Origin: Gemmatimonadota bacterium
Lineage (GTDB): Bacteria; Latescibacterota; UBA2968; UBA8231
Length of the DNA stretch: 64,000 bases
Assembly: GCA_028875335.1 (NCBI GenBank)
Contig: JAPPEF010000172.1
Span: 1-64,000, forward strand
Direction of reading: 5' to 3'
In this document: positions 16,715-24,817 of the stretch, piece after piece
Layout: each line of letters starts with the position of its first letter
Numbering within the stretch: position 1 is the first letter of the stretch
The notes under the pieces: model-generated
What the model saw: only the letters and a program-made list of their open reading frames with translations
What the model was told of the DNA's origin: nothing
The model's database searches: none
Program-made: the position numbers and the translations under genes

Positions 16715-17545
16715 CTAGAGGCCGATCTGTTCGGCGGGCGCGTTGGGCATTCCCGGATGCGAGCCGCCAGCGTTTTTGGAAAGATTGCCGCCGTCTAGGG
16801 GCAACATCGCGCCGGTGATCCAAGCCGAGGCGTCCGAGGCGAGGAAAATCGCCGCGCCCTTGATGTCGTTGGAGTCGCCGAGACGGCCCATGGGGAGGCC
16901 GCGCAAATAGGTTTCGCCCAGCCCGGGATCCGCGGCGATGCGCTCCTTTAGGTCCGCGTTCATTAGCTGGGCGCAGACAATGGCGTTGACGCGCACGCCC
17001 TTGGCGGCCCACTCCGTGCTCAGCTCGCGGGTCATCTGCGCGGCCGCACCCATGCCCATGCTGTACGAGAGGTGACTGCGGCCCATGGCATTGATGCCGG
17101 CGATCGACACGAGGTTGATAATGCTGCCGCCATTGCCCGAGGCCATCATGCGCCGGCCGGCCTCTTGGCAACAGACCAAGCGGCCGACGACGAGGTTTTG
17201 CAAGGTAAACTCGACCTCCTCGGGCGTCAGGTCGAGCGGGGTGTTGCGCCGCGCATTGCCGGCCACATTGCCCACGATGTCGATGCGGCCGTATTTTGCG
17301 TCTATTAATTCAAACATGGTGCGGATTTGATCGGGTTGCGACATATCGCACACCGCCGGGAGGACGCGGCGGCCCAAGGCACCTAATTCTCGGGCCGCCG
17401 TGGCCAAACCGTCGGCATTGATGTCGGCCAAGACGAGGTCGGCCCCTGCTTCGGCAAAGCCGGTGGCCATGGCTTTGCCGAGGCCGCTGGCCGCACCAGA
17501 GACCAAGGCGACGCGATTGGATAGGTCGAAAAGCGGATGGGACAT
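16715..17545 (-). CDS. Short-chain dehydrogenase/reductase lacking the usual Lys
   Basis: 276 residues. The Rossmann start VALVSGAASGLGKAMATGF has the TGxxxGxG-type dinucleotide loop, NVAGNARRN matches the NNAG motif, and Ser147 and Tyr161 fit the catalytic Ser and Tyr. The YxxxK motif reads YSMGM, so the catalytic Lys is Met165. The C-terminus (ASDASAWITGAMLPLDGG) is normal. SDRs oxidise or reduce hydroxyl/keto groups with NAD(P). Lys loss usually lowers or abolishes this, so the protein may be altered or non-catalytic. It has an excellent AGGAGG site and begins the minus-strand unit; its promoter must lie in the short divergent gap to 17677. Confidence 0.85.
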   Translation of the reverse strand: MSHPLFDLSNRVALVSGAASGLGKAMATGFAEAGADLVLADINADGLATAARELGALGRRVLPAVCDMSQPDQIRTMFELIDAKYGRIDIVGNVAGNARRNTPLDLTPEEVEFTLQNLVVGRLVCCQEAGRRMMASGNGGSIINLVSIAGINAMGRSHLSYSMGMGAAAQMTRELSTEWAAKGVRVNAIVCAQLMNADLKERIAADPGLGETYLRGLPMGRLGDSNDIKGAAIFLASDASAWITGAMLPLDGGNLSKNAGGSHPGMPNAPAEQIGL

Positions 17546-17614
17546 GACAGCCTCCTGATTTTATTTGGCTCAGAACATAGGGGCGCGACTAGCAGCGGCC
17601 AAGCCCTGCCGCGC

Positions 17615-17644
17615 TTGCGGCGATTCGTTCGCCCGCTCTATATT
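17615..17644 (+). promoter_or_regulatory. Possible promoter for the 17.7-23.1 kb unit
   Basis: TTGCGG (17615-17620) and TATATT (17639-17644) are separated by 18 bases, and transcription would begin about 25 bases before the ATG at 17677. The -35 match is poor (TTG only) and the -10 match is good. The gap is shared with the divergent SDR gene. Confidence 0.35.
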
Positions 17645-17676
17645 TGCTGCCGCAAATTGAACCTACTGGGGCCGAC

Positions 17677-18078
17677 ATGAGCACTGCCATAGACGGCTGG
17701 ATACGCCAGTCGCAAGAGAAAATTTTAAGCGGCGCGGGCGTCACCTTGCAGGATTTAGATGCGCTGCGCGACTTACGGAGCGGCGAGCAGCAACACCTCC
17801 TTTACATCTGGGCCGAACAAGACCGCATCGACGCGGGCGTCATCGCGTGGAACTACTTCGGGCCCTTCGATAGCGAGTTCCGCTTTGACCCCAAAAACGA
17901 ATGTCCGTATGTCAGCGCGGCTGCGGCCCTAGCCGATGGGTGGCGAGTGGTGTCTTTCCCGAGCGTGGAATATCCGATGGAGAATGCCCACAACCAACTC
18001 GGTTTTGAGTTTATCCTAGAGCGCTACTTCCAGCCCGGCGAGGGGTTGGATTTTACGCCGCACGGCCAGCGCCAATAA
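17677..18078 (+). CDS. Small protein of unknown function
   Basis: 133 residues from the ATG at 17677 (an in-frame TTG 33 bases upstream is less likely). The protein is acidic and soluble, with no signal peptide or membrane segment. Readable blocks are LRDLRSGEQQHLLYIWAEQD, VIAWNYFGPFDSEFRFDPKN and HNQLGFEFILERYFQ. I do not recognise a family. It opens a plus-strand unit 11 bases before a PhyH gene, so it may be an accessory subunit or a small enzyme of that pathway. Coding is supported by codon pattern and tight spacing. Confidence 0.65.
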   Translation: MSTAIDGWIRQSQEKILSGAGVTLQDLDALRDLRSGEQQHLLYIWAEQDRIDAGVIAWNYFGPFDSEFRFDPKNECPYVSAAAALADGWRVVSFPSVEYPMENAHNQLGFEFILERYFQPGEGLDFTPHGQRQ

Positions 18079-18089
18079 ACGGAGGGGCC

Positions 18090-18887
18090 ATGGAAGCCAA
18101 CTGGAAAGAACTAAAAAAAGAGTTTTTCGACACCGGCTACGTCGTACTCGACAGCTGGATCGAGCCCGAGCTAGTGGAGCGCACCAACCAGGACGCCCAC
18201 CAGTTCGGGGGCATCGACATCTTCGAGTGCGAGAGCATCGGCGATTTGCTCTGCCACGCCAAGGTCGTTGAATTCATCGCCTTACTGTTGGAGACGCCGG
18301 AGGTGGCCATCAGCCCCTTCCGCTTCTGGAACCACCTTACGCAAGGTGGACAAAGCGATGGTGGCGGCTGGCACGTGGACGACACCTATACGGCCGACCG
18401 GCCGCTGACCGAGATCTTGTGCATGTACTACCCGCAGGACGTGGAGGAAGACATGGGGCCGACCATGCTGTTGCCCGGCAGCCACCGACGGCTCTACACG
18501 CCGCCGCAGACCGCCAAGCTGGGCTGGATCCGCGGACAGCAGAAAGTGGTCGTCAAGGCCGGTGCTCTCGCCGTGACCTTCCCCTCGATTCTCCATGCCC
18601 GCGCCGCGCATTTGTCCGCCAAGCCGCGCTCCATGATCAAATACGGCTACGAGGTGGCCGATCCCCAATACGGCTACTACCTGACCGAGCCAGCCTACCG
18701 CAATTTTCGCCGCACCGAGCTAGGCTGCTCGCTGACGCAGTTGGCCGAGGTCAAGGACAAGGACGACGCGCTGTGGAATTCCTACTGGAAATCGCATCCG
18801 AGCTATACTTTTCAAGACTTCAAGCACCAAATCGGCGTGGTCGGGCGACGGCTGCGCAAGCACCTCGATCACGAACAAGTTAGCTAA
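18090..18887 (+). CDS. Phytanoyl-CoA dioxygenase-family enzyme
   Basis: 265 residues, with GGAGGGG before the ATG. DGGGWHVDDTYTADRPL supplies an intact HxD, DMGPTMLLPGSHRRLY is the usual post-jellyroll loop, and TFPSILHARAAHLSAKPRS gives the distal His, followed by a Lys/Arg-rich 2-oxoglutarate site. It should be an Fe(II)/2-oxoglutarate hydroxylase acting on a small metabolite. It is the third PhyH relative within 8 kb and sits in one unit with a VOC protein and a bicupin, both non-heme-metal folds. The substrate cannot be read from sequence. Confidence 0.88.
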   Translation: MEANWKELKKEFFDTGYVVLDSWIEPELVERTNQDAHQFGGIDIFECESIGDLLCHAKVVEFIALLLETPEVAISPFRFWNHLTQGGQSDGGGWHVDDTYTADRPLTEILCMYYPQDVEEDMGPTMLLPGSHRRLYTPPQTAKLGWIRGQQKVVVKAGALAVTFPSILHARAAHLSAKPRSMIKYGYEVADPQYGYYLTEPAYRNFRRTELGCSLTQLAEVKDKDDALWNSYWKSHPSYTFQDFKHQIGVVGRRLRKHLDHEQVS

Positions 18888-18904
18888 CGAGGAGGAGAGA
18901 TTCG

Positions 18905-19276
18905 ATGGTACACAAAATTCACAAAATCGCGGTCGTAACCGACGATGTCGAAGGAGCAGTGGCGTTCTACACGCAGAAACTAGGGCTGACCGTGGTGGAG
19001 CGCTTTGCCAACGACGACGATGACGACTACGTCTTCCTCGACGCGGGCGGTATCCTGCTGGAGCTCATGCCGCAAAAGACCGAGGGGCATCCTCCGGGCT
19101 TCCACCACATCTCTTTTGAGGTCGACAGCGTGGAAGACAGCACTCAGGAATTGAAGGACAAGGGCGTCACCATCACCAAAGAGCCTTTTGATGTCGGTGG
19201 GGGCACCGGCATCACCCTGGGTTTCTTCGAGGGGCCGAACCAACTGAACCTGCAACTCTTCCACCGCGAGAAATGA
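18905..19276 (+). CDS. VOC-superfamily protein, epimerase/glyoxalase type
   Basis: 123 residues. IHKIAVVTDDVEGAVAFYTQ opens the first module, LLELMPQKTEGHPPGFHHIS begins the second, and GTGITLGFFEGPNQLNLQLF closes it. His in the first strand, Glu in LLELMP, His in FHHISF and a C-terminal position would make the usual metal site. The layout is like methylmalonyl-CoA epimerase or glyoxalase I, which isomerise or rearrange small keto acids or thioesters. The ribosome site AACGAGGAGGAGA is very strong. It sits 17 bases after PhyH and 7 before the bicupin. Confidence 0.85.
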   Translation: MVHKIHKIAVVTDDVEGAVAFYTQKLGLTVVERFANDDDDDYVFLDAGGILLELMPQKTEGHPPGFHHISFEVDSVEDSTQELKDKGVTITKEPFDVGGGTGITLGFFEGPNQLNLQLFHREK

Positions 19277-19283
19277 GGCCGTC

Positions 19284-20102
19284 ATGCGCGTAGCGAGAGC
19301 CAACCGTGCGGATATGAAGGAACTGAGCGACGTCCACGGCGGCGCCGGGACGATCCTCTTCAACCGCCTGTGGGAACGCGACGATTTCGAGTCGCCCTTC
19401 GCTTTCGTCCACTGTGCGATTCTCCTACCCGGCAGCGGGATCGGCTACCACCGCCACGACGACAGCGAGGAGATTTTCATCGCCGTTGACAACGCCTCGC
19501 AGTTCACCCACAACGGGCGCACGGCCGTAGTCGAGGGCGGAGCCGCAGTGCCGCTGCGCTCGGGCGAGATCCACGCCATCTACAACCACACCGACCGCGA
19601 GACGCGCTGGTTCAACGTCCACTGCGTGGTTCCTGGGGGCGATCCCAAATCGACCGACTTGGGCGATGACCGAGTCGGTGCCGAACTGGAATCCACCGAC
19701 CGCCTGCCAGTGGGGCGGCTGGACCGCGGCGCACTGAAATACGGCCAAGCGCACGGCGGCAAGGGTGAAGTCGGCGGCCGGCTCATCTGGGGGCCGGAGG
19801 ACTTCCGCAGCAATTTTTACTGTTTAGCCCACTGTCTGTTGCCGCCGAACACGTCGCTCGGCTACCACCGCCACGAAGGCGTCGAAGAGGTCTATATCAT
19901 CATCGAAGGCAGCGGGCGGATGACAGTGGACGATGAGACGCAGGAGGTCGCGCAGTGGGATGCGATTCCCAGTCGGCTGGGAGGCAGCCACGGTCTCTAT
20001 AACCACACGCAAGAAAACCTCGAATTACTGGTCGTCGCCGTCTGCGCCGAGAAGGGGCAGTTCGACTCAACGGACCTCGGCGACGATCTAAGCCAACGCT
20101 AA
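19284..20102 (+). CDS. Bicupin protein
   Basis: 272 residues with two cupin domains. The first has GIGYHRHDDSEEIFIAV (about residues 51-68) and the second SLGYHRHEGVEEVYIIIEGS (about 192-212). Each has the HxHx(3-4)E metal motif, with the later motif-2 His in HAIYNHT and HGLYNHT. Both halves therefore look metal-competent, as in bicupins such as oxalate decarboxylases or quercetinase/gentisate-type dioxygenases; the reaction is unknown. The halves share phrases such as STDLGDD and YNHT, consistent with internal duplication. It lies between the VOC and MBL genes in the same unit. Confidence 0.87.
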   Translation: MRVARANRADMKELSDVHGGAGTILFNRLWERDDFESPFAFVHCAILLPGSGIGYHRHDDSEEIFIAVDNASQFTHNGRTAVVEGGAAVPLRSGEIHAIYNHTDRETRWFNVHCVVPGGDPKSTDLGDDRVGAELESTDRLPVGRLDRGALKYGQAHGGKGEVGGRLIWGPEDFRSNFYCLAHCLLPPNTSLGYHRHEGVEEVYIIIEGSGRMTVDDETQEVAQWDAIPSRLGGSHGLYNHTQENLELLVVAVCAEKGQFDSTDLGDDLSQR

Positions 20103-20119
20103 CAGAAAGGACCATTCCT

Positions 20120-20902
20120 ATGGCATCCGTGAAAATCACCTTTATCGGCCACGCTTCTTTCCGCTTCGAGTCCGACAAGGGCTCAGTCACTTACTTCGAC
20201 GCTTGGCTCGACGACAATCCCACCGCCAAGATGAAGCTCAGTCAGGTGAAAAAAGCCGATATCGTCATCGCCACCCACGGCCACAGTGACCACATCGGCG
20301 ACTCGTACGAGATCTGCAAGCGCACCAAGGCCAAGTTCGTCGGCAACTACGAGCTTTGCGCGGTCGCCGAGGCCGTGCATGGGCTCAAGATGGGCTCGCG
20401 GTCGCTGTCGCTGAATCCCGGCGGCGGGACCAAGGTCAAGGACGCCACGATCACCATGGTGCAGGCCCATCACTCGCAATCGCTATCGCCGCACGTCATC
20501 GGCGGCGAACTGCCGGAGGGCTTGCTTTTCCACCCCGACAGCGCGGTCAACGGTTTCATCGTTGCCTACGACAACGGCATCTCCATCTACGACACCTCCG
20601 ACACCTGCCTGTTCAGCGATATGCAGCTCATCGGCCAGATGTACGGACCGCAGGTCGCGATTATGCCAGTGGGCGGGCAGTACACCATGGGGATCCGCGA
20701 GGCAGCGCGGGCGGCGAGCCTGATTCGCCCCGACATCGTCATTCCCTGCCACTACGGGCCGATTATGAATCAGCCGGCCGACATCGGCGCATTGAGCGAA
20801 GCGGTACAATTCCTCTCGCCGAATACGCAGGTGGTAGAGATGCAGCCTGGGCAGACGCTGACCTATACGGCAAGCAGCCATCGGGTCGGGGGCCGCAAGT
20901 AG
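20120..20902 (+). CDS. UPF0173-type metallo-beta-lactamase-fold hydrolase
   Basis: 260 residues. IATHGHSDHIGD is the HxHxDH metal motif of the MBL fold. The N-terminus (VKITFIGHASFRFESDKGSV) and YFDAWLDDNP match the UPF0173 group of metal-dependent hydrolases, which use a two-metal centre; related enzymes act on phosphodiesters or lactones. Later metal ligands fit VQAHHSQSL, YDTSDTCLFSDM and VIPCHYGP. The ribosome site AGAAAGGA precedes the ATG, and the gene follows the bicupin by 17 bases. Confidence 0.87.
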   Translation: MASVKITFIGHASFRFESDKGSVTYFDAWLDDNPTAKMKLSQVKKADIVIATHGHSDHIGDSYEICKRTKAKFVGNYELCAVAEAVHGLKMGSRSLSLNPGGGTKVKDATITMVQAHHSQSLSPHVIGGELPEGLLFHPDSAVNGFIVAYDNGISIYDTSDTCLFSDMQLIGQMYGPQVAIMPVGGQYTMGIREAARAASLIRPDIVIPCHYGPIMNQPADIGALSEAVQFLSPNTQVVEMQPGQTLTYTASSHRVGGRK

Positions 20903-20910
20903 CAACCGCA

Positions 20911-21912
20911 ATGACATCTGCAAACATGCTGAGGGCCGTCCACTATCAGGACGTGGACCCCGGCACTCAGTGGATCAAGGACGCCGCCGTCGCCATCGAT
21001 TCCGACGGACCGCTCGATTCTGACCGCACCCTCACTCCGAACGTGGTCAAAATGGACGGCGGATACCGCATGTACTATCACGGCCTCGGGCCGGAGCGTC
21101 CAAACGCGGCTTCAAAGGGGTACATCCTCAGCGCCTTCTCCACCGATGCCGAGCGCTGGGAGAAGGAGCCGGGCGTCAGAATGGATGCGGGTGGAGAGGG
21201 TGCCGAGCACTACATCTGGAGCCCGGATGTCATTCCTCTAGCGGATGGCCGCTACCGCATGTACTACGAGGGGAAGACCGAGCAGGGGGACGGCCAAGTC
21301 AAAGCCACAATCGTGAGTTCTATATCCGACGACGGTCTGATCTGGGAACGAGAGCCGGGTCTGCGCTTGGCCGGAGCAAGCGTCTCCTATCTGGCACCTC
21401 GCTGTCTCCACCTCGACCCGGCCGCAGGAGAGGGCGGGCCCCGCTTTCGCCTCTACGCCAGTGCCTATCCCTATCCGGATATTGCTGGCAACAGCAAAAA
21501 GATCGTCAGCGCTGTGTCAGAAGATGGTCTAGTGTTCCAGTTAGAGCCCGGCGTCCGCATACCCCAAGACCGAGATCTCGAATCCTATGCCGTCTATGCC
21601 CCAGAGGTTTTGCGCCTAGGCGAAGGCGGCTTCCGAATGTACTACGCAGGCTGGACGTCGGCTCCAGAGGTCCCCAGTGGATCAAAGTATCACGGCAGAA
21701 TCTTCAGCGCATTTTCCGAGGACGGTCTGCAGTGGGTCAAGGACCCGGGAATCTGCATCGACAATGGGGGGCCGTGGGACGCCGCCAAGGCATCAGAGCC
21801 GTGTGTGATTGACCTCGCCGATGGACGCTTCCGCATGTTCTACGAAGCCTGCGATCTCGACGGACGCTGGCGCATTGCCAGCGCAACTTCGGTCGTATCT
21901 ACTGCGCCGTAA
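20911..21912 (+). CDS. Five-bladed propeller glycosidase-like protein
   Basis: 333 residues from the ATG at 20911; the much longer open frame upstream overlaps the MBL gene and is rejected. The phrase (D)GxxRMYYxG repeats: DGGYRMYYHG, DGRYRMYYEG, EGGFRMYYAG and DGRFRMFYEA, each followed by SAxSxDGxxWxxEPG. This is the repeat seen in GH43/GH62/GH130-like five-bladed propellers. Those enzymes use acidic residues at the propeller centre, but I cannot pinpoint a catalytic set, so it could be a glycan phosphorylase-like enzyme or only a binding protein. No signal peptide is seen. It starts 8 bases after the MBL stop with a weak ribosome site. Confidence 0.75.
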   Translation: MTSANMLRAVHYQDVDPGTQWIKDAAVAIDSDGPLDSDRTLTPNVVKMDGGYRMYYHGLGPERPNAASKGYILSAFSTDAERWEKEPGVRMDAGGEGAEHYIWSPDVIPLADGRYRMYYEGKTEQGDGQVKATIVSSISDDGLIWEREPGLRLAGASVSYLAPRCLHLDPAAGEGGPRFRLYASAYPYPDIAGNSKKIVSAVSEDGLVFQLEPGVRIPQDRDLESYAVYAPEVLRLGEGGFRMYYAGWTSAPEVPSGSKYHGRIFSAFSEDGLQWVKDPGICIDNGGPWDAAKASEPCVIDLADGRFRMFYEACDLDGRWRIASATSVVSTAP

Positions 21913-21952
21913 GAACCCTGCAACGATCACCCGTAGCCAAAGGAGTACCACC

Positions 21953-23077
21953 ATGTCGGGCACTGAAGCCCCTATCGGACCCAACGATGCGATTAAAGTC
22001 ACTAAGATCGAGACGTTTGTTCTCAAAAACTCCTGGGTCTTCGTCAAGATCTCGACGGACGCGGGCATCACCGGTTGGGGCGAGATGCTCAAGGATGACG
22101 CCAAGGCCTGTGCTGCCGGCGCGCTCGAAGTCGCCGACTACCTAGTGGGCCAGGACCCCCGCCCAGTCACCCACCACTGGCAGGCCATCCATCGCGGTGC
22201 CTTCTATCGCGGCGGCCCAATCAAAACCGCCATTTCCTCCGGCATTGATATGGCCCTTTGGGACATCACCGGCAAATGCTATGGCGTGCCCGTGTACAAG
22301 CTGCTCGGCGGCCCCACGCGTGAGCGGATTAGAGTTTACGGCGAAGTGAGCGAAAAGACCGGCGTCAACTCCATGAAGGTAGGGCCGGGCACGTCGCGTT
22401 CCCCCTTCAAATACATCGAAGGGCAAAAATTCGTCGATGAGATCGTCGAGCGCTTCAAAGCGCTTCGCGAACAACACGGCCCCGGAGTCGATATCGGCGT
22501 TGACTTTCACGGCGCAGTGCAACCCCCTACCGCCCTGCTGCTCGTCAAGGCGCTCGAACCGTATCATCCTTGGTTCTACGAGGAAATTGTCCAAGCCCTC
22601 AACATCGACGTCATGGCCGAAATCGCCGCAAAGACCCACATCCCCATTGCCACGGGCGAGCGCATCTTTACCAAGTGGGGATTCAAGGAAATCCTCGAAA
22701 AACGCGCCGCCCACATCCTCCAGCCAGACGTTTGCTATGCCGGCGGCATCACCGAATTGAAGATCATCGCCGGCATGGCCGAGGCCTACTACTCGCCGCT
22801 GGCCCCGCACAACCCCCAAGGCCCCTGTTCGCTTGCCGCGAGTCTGCAGATCGCCGCTGCCATCCCCAACTTCCTCATCCAAGAGCGCGGCGACAACGAA
22901 TACGCAGACCTACTCGCCAAACCCTTGCCACCAGTCGCCAACGGCCACCGCCCCTTGCCCACGGATCCCGGCCTCGGCATCACCATCGACGAAGACAAAC
23001 TCATGGACCAAGTCGGCGAACCAAGTCCCTATCGCGTTCGCCTCGACCCCGACGACGGGTCGGTCGTGGACTGGTAG
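21953..23077 (+). CDS. Mandelate-racemase-family sugar-acid dehydratase, galactonate dehydratase-like
   Basis: 374 residues from the ATG at 21953 with AGGAG eight bases upstream. It belongs to the enolase superfamily, which removes the alpha-proton of an acid sugar and then water. Metal ligands fit Asp in GVDFHGAV, Glu in WFYEEIV and Glu in IATGERIF; the general-base region SPLAPHNPQGPCSLAA has the His of D-galactonate dehydratase, and DFHG carries the other catalytic His. The product would be a 2-keto-3-deoxy acid, the kind of substrate cleaved by HpcH/HpaI aldolases such as the one at 15974. The family call is firm and the galactonate specificity is inferred. Confidence 0.88.
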   Translation: MSGTEAPIGPNDAIKVTKIETFVLKNSWVFVKISTDAGITGWGEMLKDDAKACAAGALEVADYLVGQDPRPVTHHWQAIHRGAFYRGGPIKTAISSGIDMALWDITGKCYGVPVYKLLGGPTRERIRVYGEVSEKTGVNSMKVGPGTSRSPFKYIEGQKFVDEIVERFKALREQHGPGVDIGVDFHGAVQPPTALLLVKALEPYHPWFYEEIVQALNIDVMAEIAAKTHIPIATGERIFTKWGFKEILEKRAAHILQPDVCYAGGITELKIIAGMAEAYYSPLAPHNPQGPCSLAASLQIAAAIPNFLIQERGDNEYADLLAKPLPPVANGHRPLPTDPGLGITIDEDKLMDQVGEPSPYRVRLDPDDGSVVDW

Positions 23078-23138
23078 GGCGGGAGAGGAAGGCGCATCAA
23101 TTTTACAGCATGGTCCCTAGCCAGAAAGGAAAACCGCA

Positions 23139-23408
23139 ATGGAACTTCACGAACTCGTCCTTGAGATGAAGCAGCTTGAACGGCGGCTCACGCTCTACGA
23201 AGAAAAATACGGCATTCTCAGCCAAGATTTTTACAACATCTTAAAAGCGGGCAAGCTATCGCACTACGACGATTTTGACGAAACCCGAACGGATTTCAGC
23301 CGGTGGAAAGGCATTTACGAAACTTGGCAACGCCGCAAGGCAGCCTATAGCGAACAAATCCAACAAAGCGATCCCGCCGACGCATTGCGGGTACAACCTG
23401 CTTATTGA
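23139..23408 (+). CDS. Small helical protein, putative antitoxin
   Basis: 89 residues with AAAGGAAAA before the ATG. It is almost wholly helical and charged ([20 protein letters not shown], then [20 protein letters not shown]), with no membrane segment. I do not recognise a named family, but it precedes a DUF6516/TumE-like gene by one base, the usual arrangement of an antitoxin or chaperone-like partner with its toxin. No DNA-binding motif is obvious. Confidence 0.6.
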   Translation: MELHELVLEMKQLERRLTLYEEKYGILSQDFYNILKAGKLSHYDDFDETRTDFSRWKGIYETWQRRKAAYSEQIQQSDPADALRVQPAY

Positions 23409-23409
23409 T

Positions 23410-23823
23410 ATGGCGGAAAATCCCCTCGAATCTCTTGCCGATTACAGTTACTTTCTGGCTAAAACCATGAGTCGTCCTTCCGTTCTTCGATCAACGATTC
23501 GCGTTTGGTCGTCCAGTCCTTTTACTGGAACAGCCGAGGGAGAGGCGACGTTCGCAAACGGGGTCCGCTTGCGGATGCGGGAGGAATTAGATTTTGCAGA
23601 TGGTCTGATCACGTCGTACGGATACGAAGTTTATCGCGGCACAGAACGCCTGTATTGGTACGATGACTTCCCTCATCCCGAAGAATCCGCACTCGCCTCT
23701 ACTTTTCCTCACCACAAGCACGTCCCGCCTGACATTAAACGCAACCGCATCCCCGCACCTAATCTTCAATTTACCGGCCCCAATCTGATCGCAATTATTG
23801 AAGAGATTGAATCTCTCCATTAG
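23410..23823 (+). CDS. TumE/DUF6516-like putative toxin
   Basis: 137 residues from the ATG at 23410, one base after the previous stop. The C-terminal phrase [18 protein letters not shown] followed by [12 protein letters not shown] matches the pattern of DUF6516/TumE-type toxins, and the body ([20 protein letters not shown], then [19 protein letters not shown]) fits their beta-rich core. These proteins inhibit growth unless neutralised by the co-encoded partner. The function is inferred from resemblance and context. Codons are less G+C-rich than in the metabolic unit upstream, consistent with transfer. Confidence 0.6.
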   Translation: MAENPLESLADYSYFLAKTMSRPSVLRSTIRVWSSSPFTGTAEGEATFANGVRLRMREELDFADGLITSYGYEVYRGTERLYWYDDFPHPEESALASTFPHHKHVPPDIKRNRIPAPNLQFTGPNLIAIIEEIESLH

Positions 23824-23942
23824 GTTAATTTTGAAATGCCTGCCCCGCGTACTTTCCCCCAATGCAGTTTGCCAAATAGCACGACTAGACAGGACGAAAC
23901 GGGGGATCAGCGGGAGCAAGATTTACGGACAAGGAAGTCACA

Positions 23943-24137
23943 ATGAATTGCATCCACTGTCACGGTCAGATGAAGCGCTCAAAGGCTCCCTTCCATGCGG
24001 ATCGCAACGGCTATCACTTGGTGTTCGACACAGTCCCGGCTTGGGTCTGTGATCAGTGCGGTGAGGCGTACTTTGAGGAGCGCGAAGTCGGTGCAATTCA
24101 GAGCGCCATCAAGAGGCTCGACCAACAAAATTCTTAA
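23943..24137 (+). CDS. YgiT-type zinc-finger protein, likely antitoxin
   Basis: 64 residues. Two Cys pairs, CIHC near the start and CDQC at about residue 37, form the YgiT/MqsA-type zinc ribbon. The motif VPAWVCDQCGEAYFEE is characteristic. Such proteins are antitoxins, often paired with a DUF4258 or MqsR-like toxin. No such toxin is seen in the 119 bases upstream, and the MqsA helix-turn-helix is absent. AAGGAAGTCACA precedes the ATG, so translation is likely. It is followed after 15 bases by a DUF2442 gene. Confidence 0.78.
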   Translation: MNCIHCHGQMKRSKAPFHADRNGYHLVFDTVPAWVCDQCGEAYFEEREVGAIQSAIKRLDQQNS

Positions 24138-24152
24138 TTGAGGAGTGCTGGA

Positions 24153-24407
24153 ATGAGCACTTTAACCTTTGAAGCACGGGCTTCTAAAATTTGGTTCGAT
24201 AACGATAACATGTGGCTGACTCTTTCCGATGGTCGGCAACTATCGATTCCTCTTGCTTATTTTCCTCGGCTGCACAAAGCTACAGAACAACAAAGGGAAA
24301 AGTATGAGCTTAGTGGTGGTGGGACGGGCCTTCATTGGGATGAAATAGATGAAGACATCAGCGTTCCCAACTTACTTATTGGAATCTATGATCGGTCTGT
24401 TACTTGA
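24153..24407 (+). CDS. DUF2442 protein
   Basis: 84 residues from the ATG at 24153, supported by GAGGAG eight bases upstream. The pattern ASKIWFDNDNMWLTLSDGRQ, LSIPLAYFPRL and GTGLHWDEIDEDISVPNLL is that of DUF2442, a small family usually paired with DUF4160 proteins in toxin-antitoxin-like operons. The DUF4160 partner is missing here. The biochemical role is not known. Confidence 0.8.
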   Translation: MSTLTFEARASKIWFDNDNMWLTLSDGRQLSIPLAYFPRLHKATEQQREKYELSGGGTGLHWDEIDEDISVPNLLIGIYDRSVT

Positions 24408-24459
24408 AGCCAACCCTTGAAGTGCGTCCGAGATCGCCGAACATCAGCAAGAGGCGCTT

Positions 24460-24804
24460 GTGAATGCCATTGAAGCCCATATCGACAGCGCCACGATCCA
24501 AGCCATAGCACAACTAATTGTCGAACGCTTTGATCCAGAACAGATCATTCTCTTCGGTAGCCATGCTCGCGGAGAGGTTGGAGCGCACAGCGATTTGGAT
24601 CTGCTGGTCGTGCTTCGTGCAGACACAGGACAGCCACCGCATGGCAATCCAATTCGTCGGGCGATTGCCGAGCGTTTCATCCTGCCCGTTGATGTGGTTA
24701 TCCGCTCTCCAGAAGTCCTCGTCGAGCAACGCGATGACCCATATTCCCTGATCTACAAGGTACTGGAAGAGGGGAAAGTGCTGTATGAGCGACGTGTCGC
24801 CTGA
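24460..24804 (+). CDS. MNT-type minimal nucleotidyltransferase
   Basis: 114 residues from a GTG at 24460 preceded by AAGAGG. IILFGSHARGEVGAHSDLDL is the GSxxRG...SDxD active site of pol-beta-fold nucleotidyltransferases, and the third acidic residue fits LPVDVVI. MntA-type proteins neutralise HEPN toxins by adding AMP residues to them. The expected HEPN toxin gene is not adjacent: the next gene is a pentapeptide-repeat membrane protein. It is therefore either an orphan antitoxin or partnered with something unusual. Confidence 0.85.
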   Translation: MNAIEAHIDSATIQAIAQLIVERFDPEQIILFGSHARGEVGAHSDLDLLVVLRADTGQPPHGNPIRRAIAERFILPVDVVIRSPEVLVEQRDDPYSLIYKVLEEGKVLYERRVA

Positions 24805-24817
24805 ACGAGTGTAGAGA

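Noticed and set aside
20356..20910. Upstream extension of the propeller glycosidase-like frame
   Set aside because: Overlaps the intact MBL hydrolase gene and has Arg/His-rich composition typical of a shadow frame.
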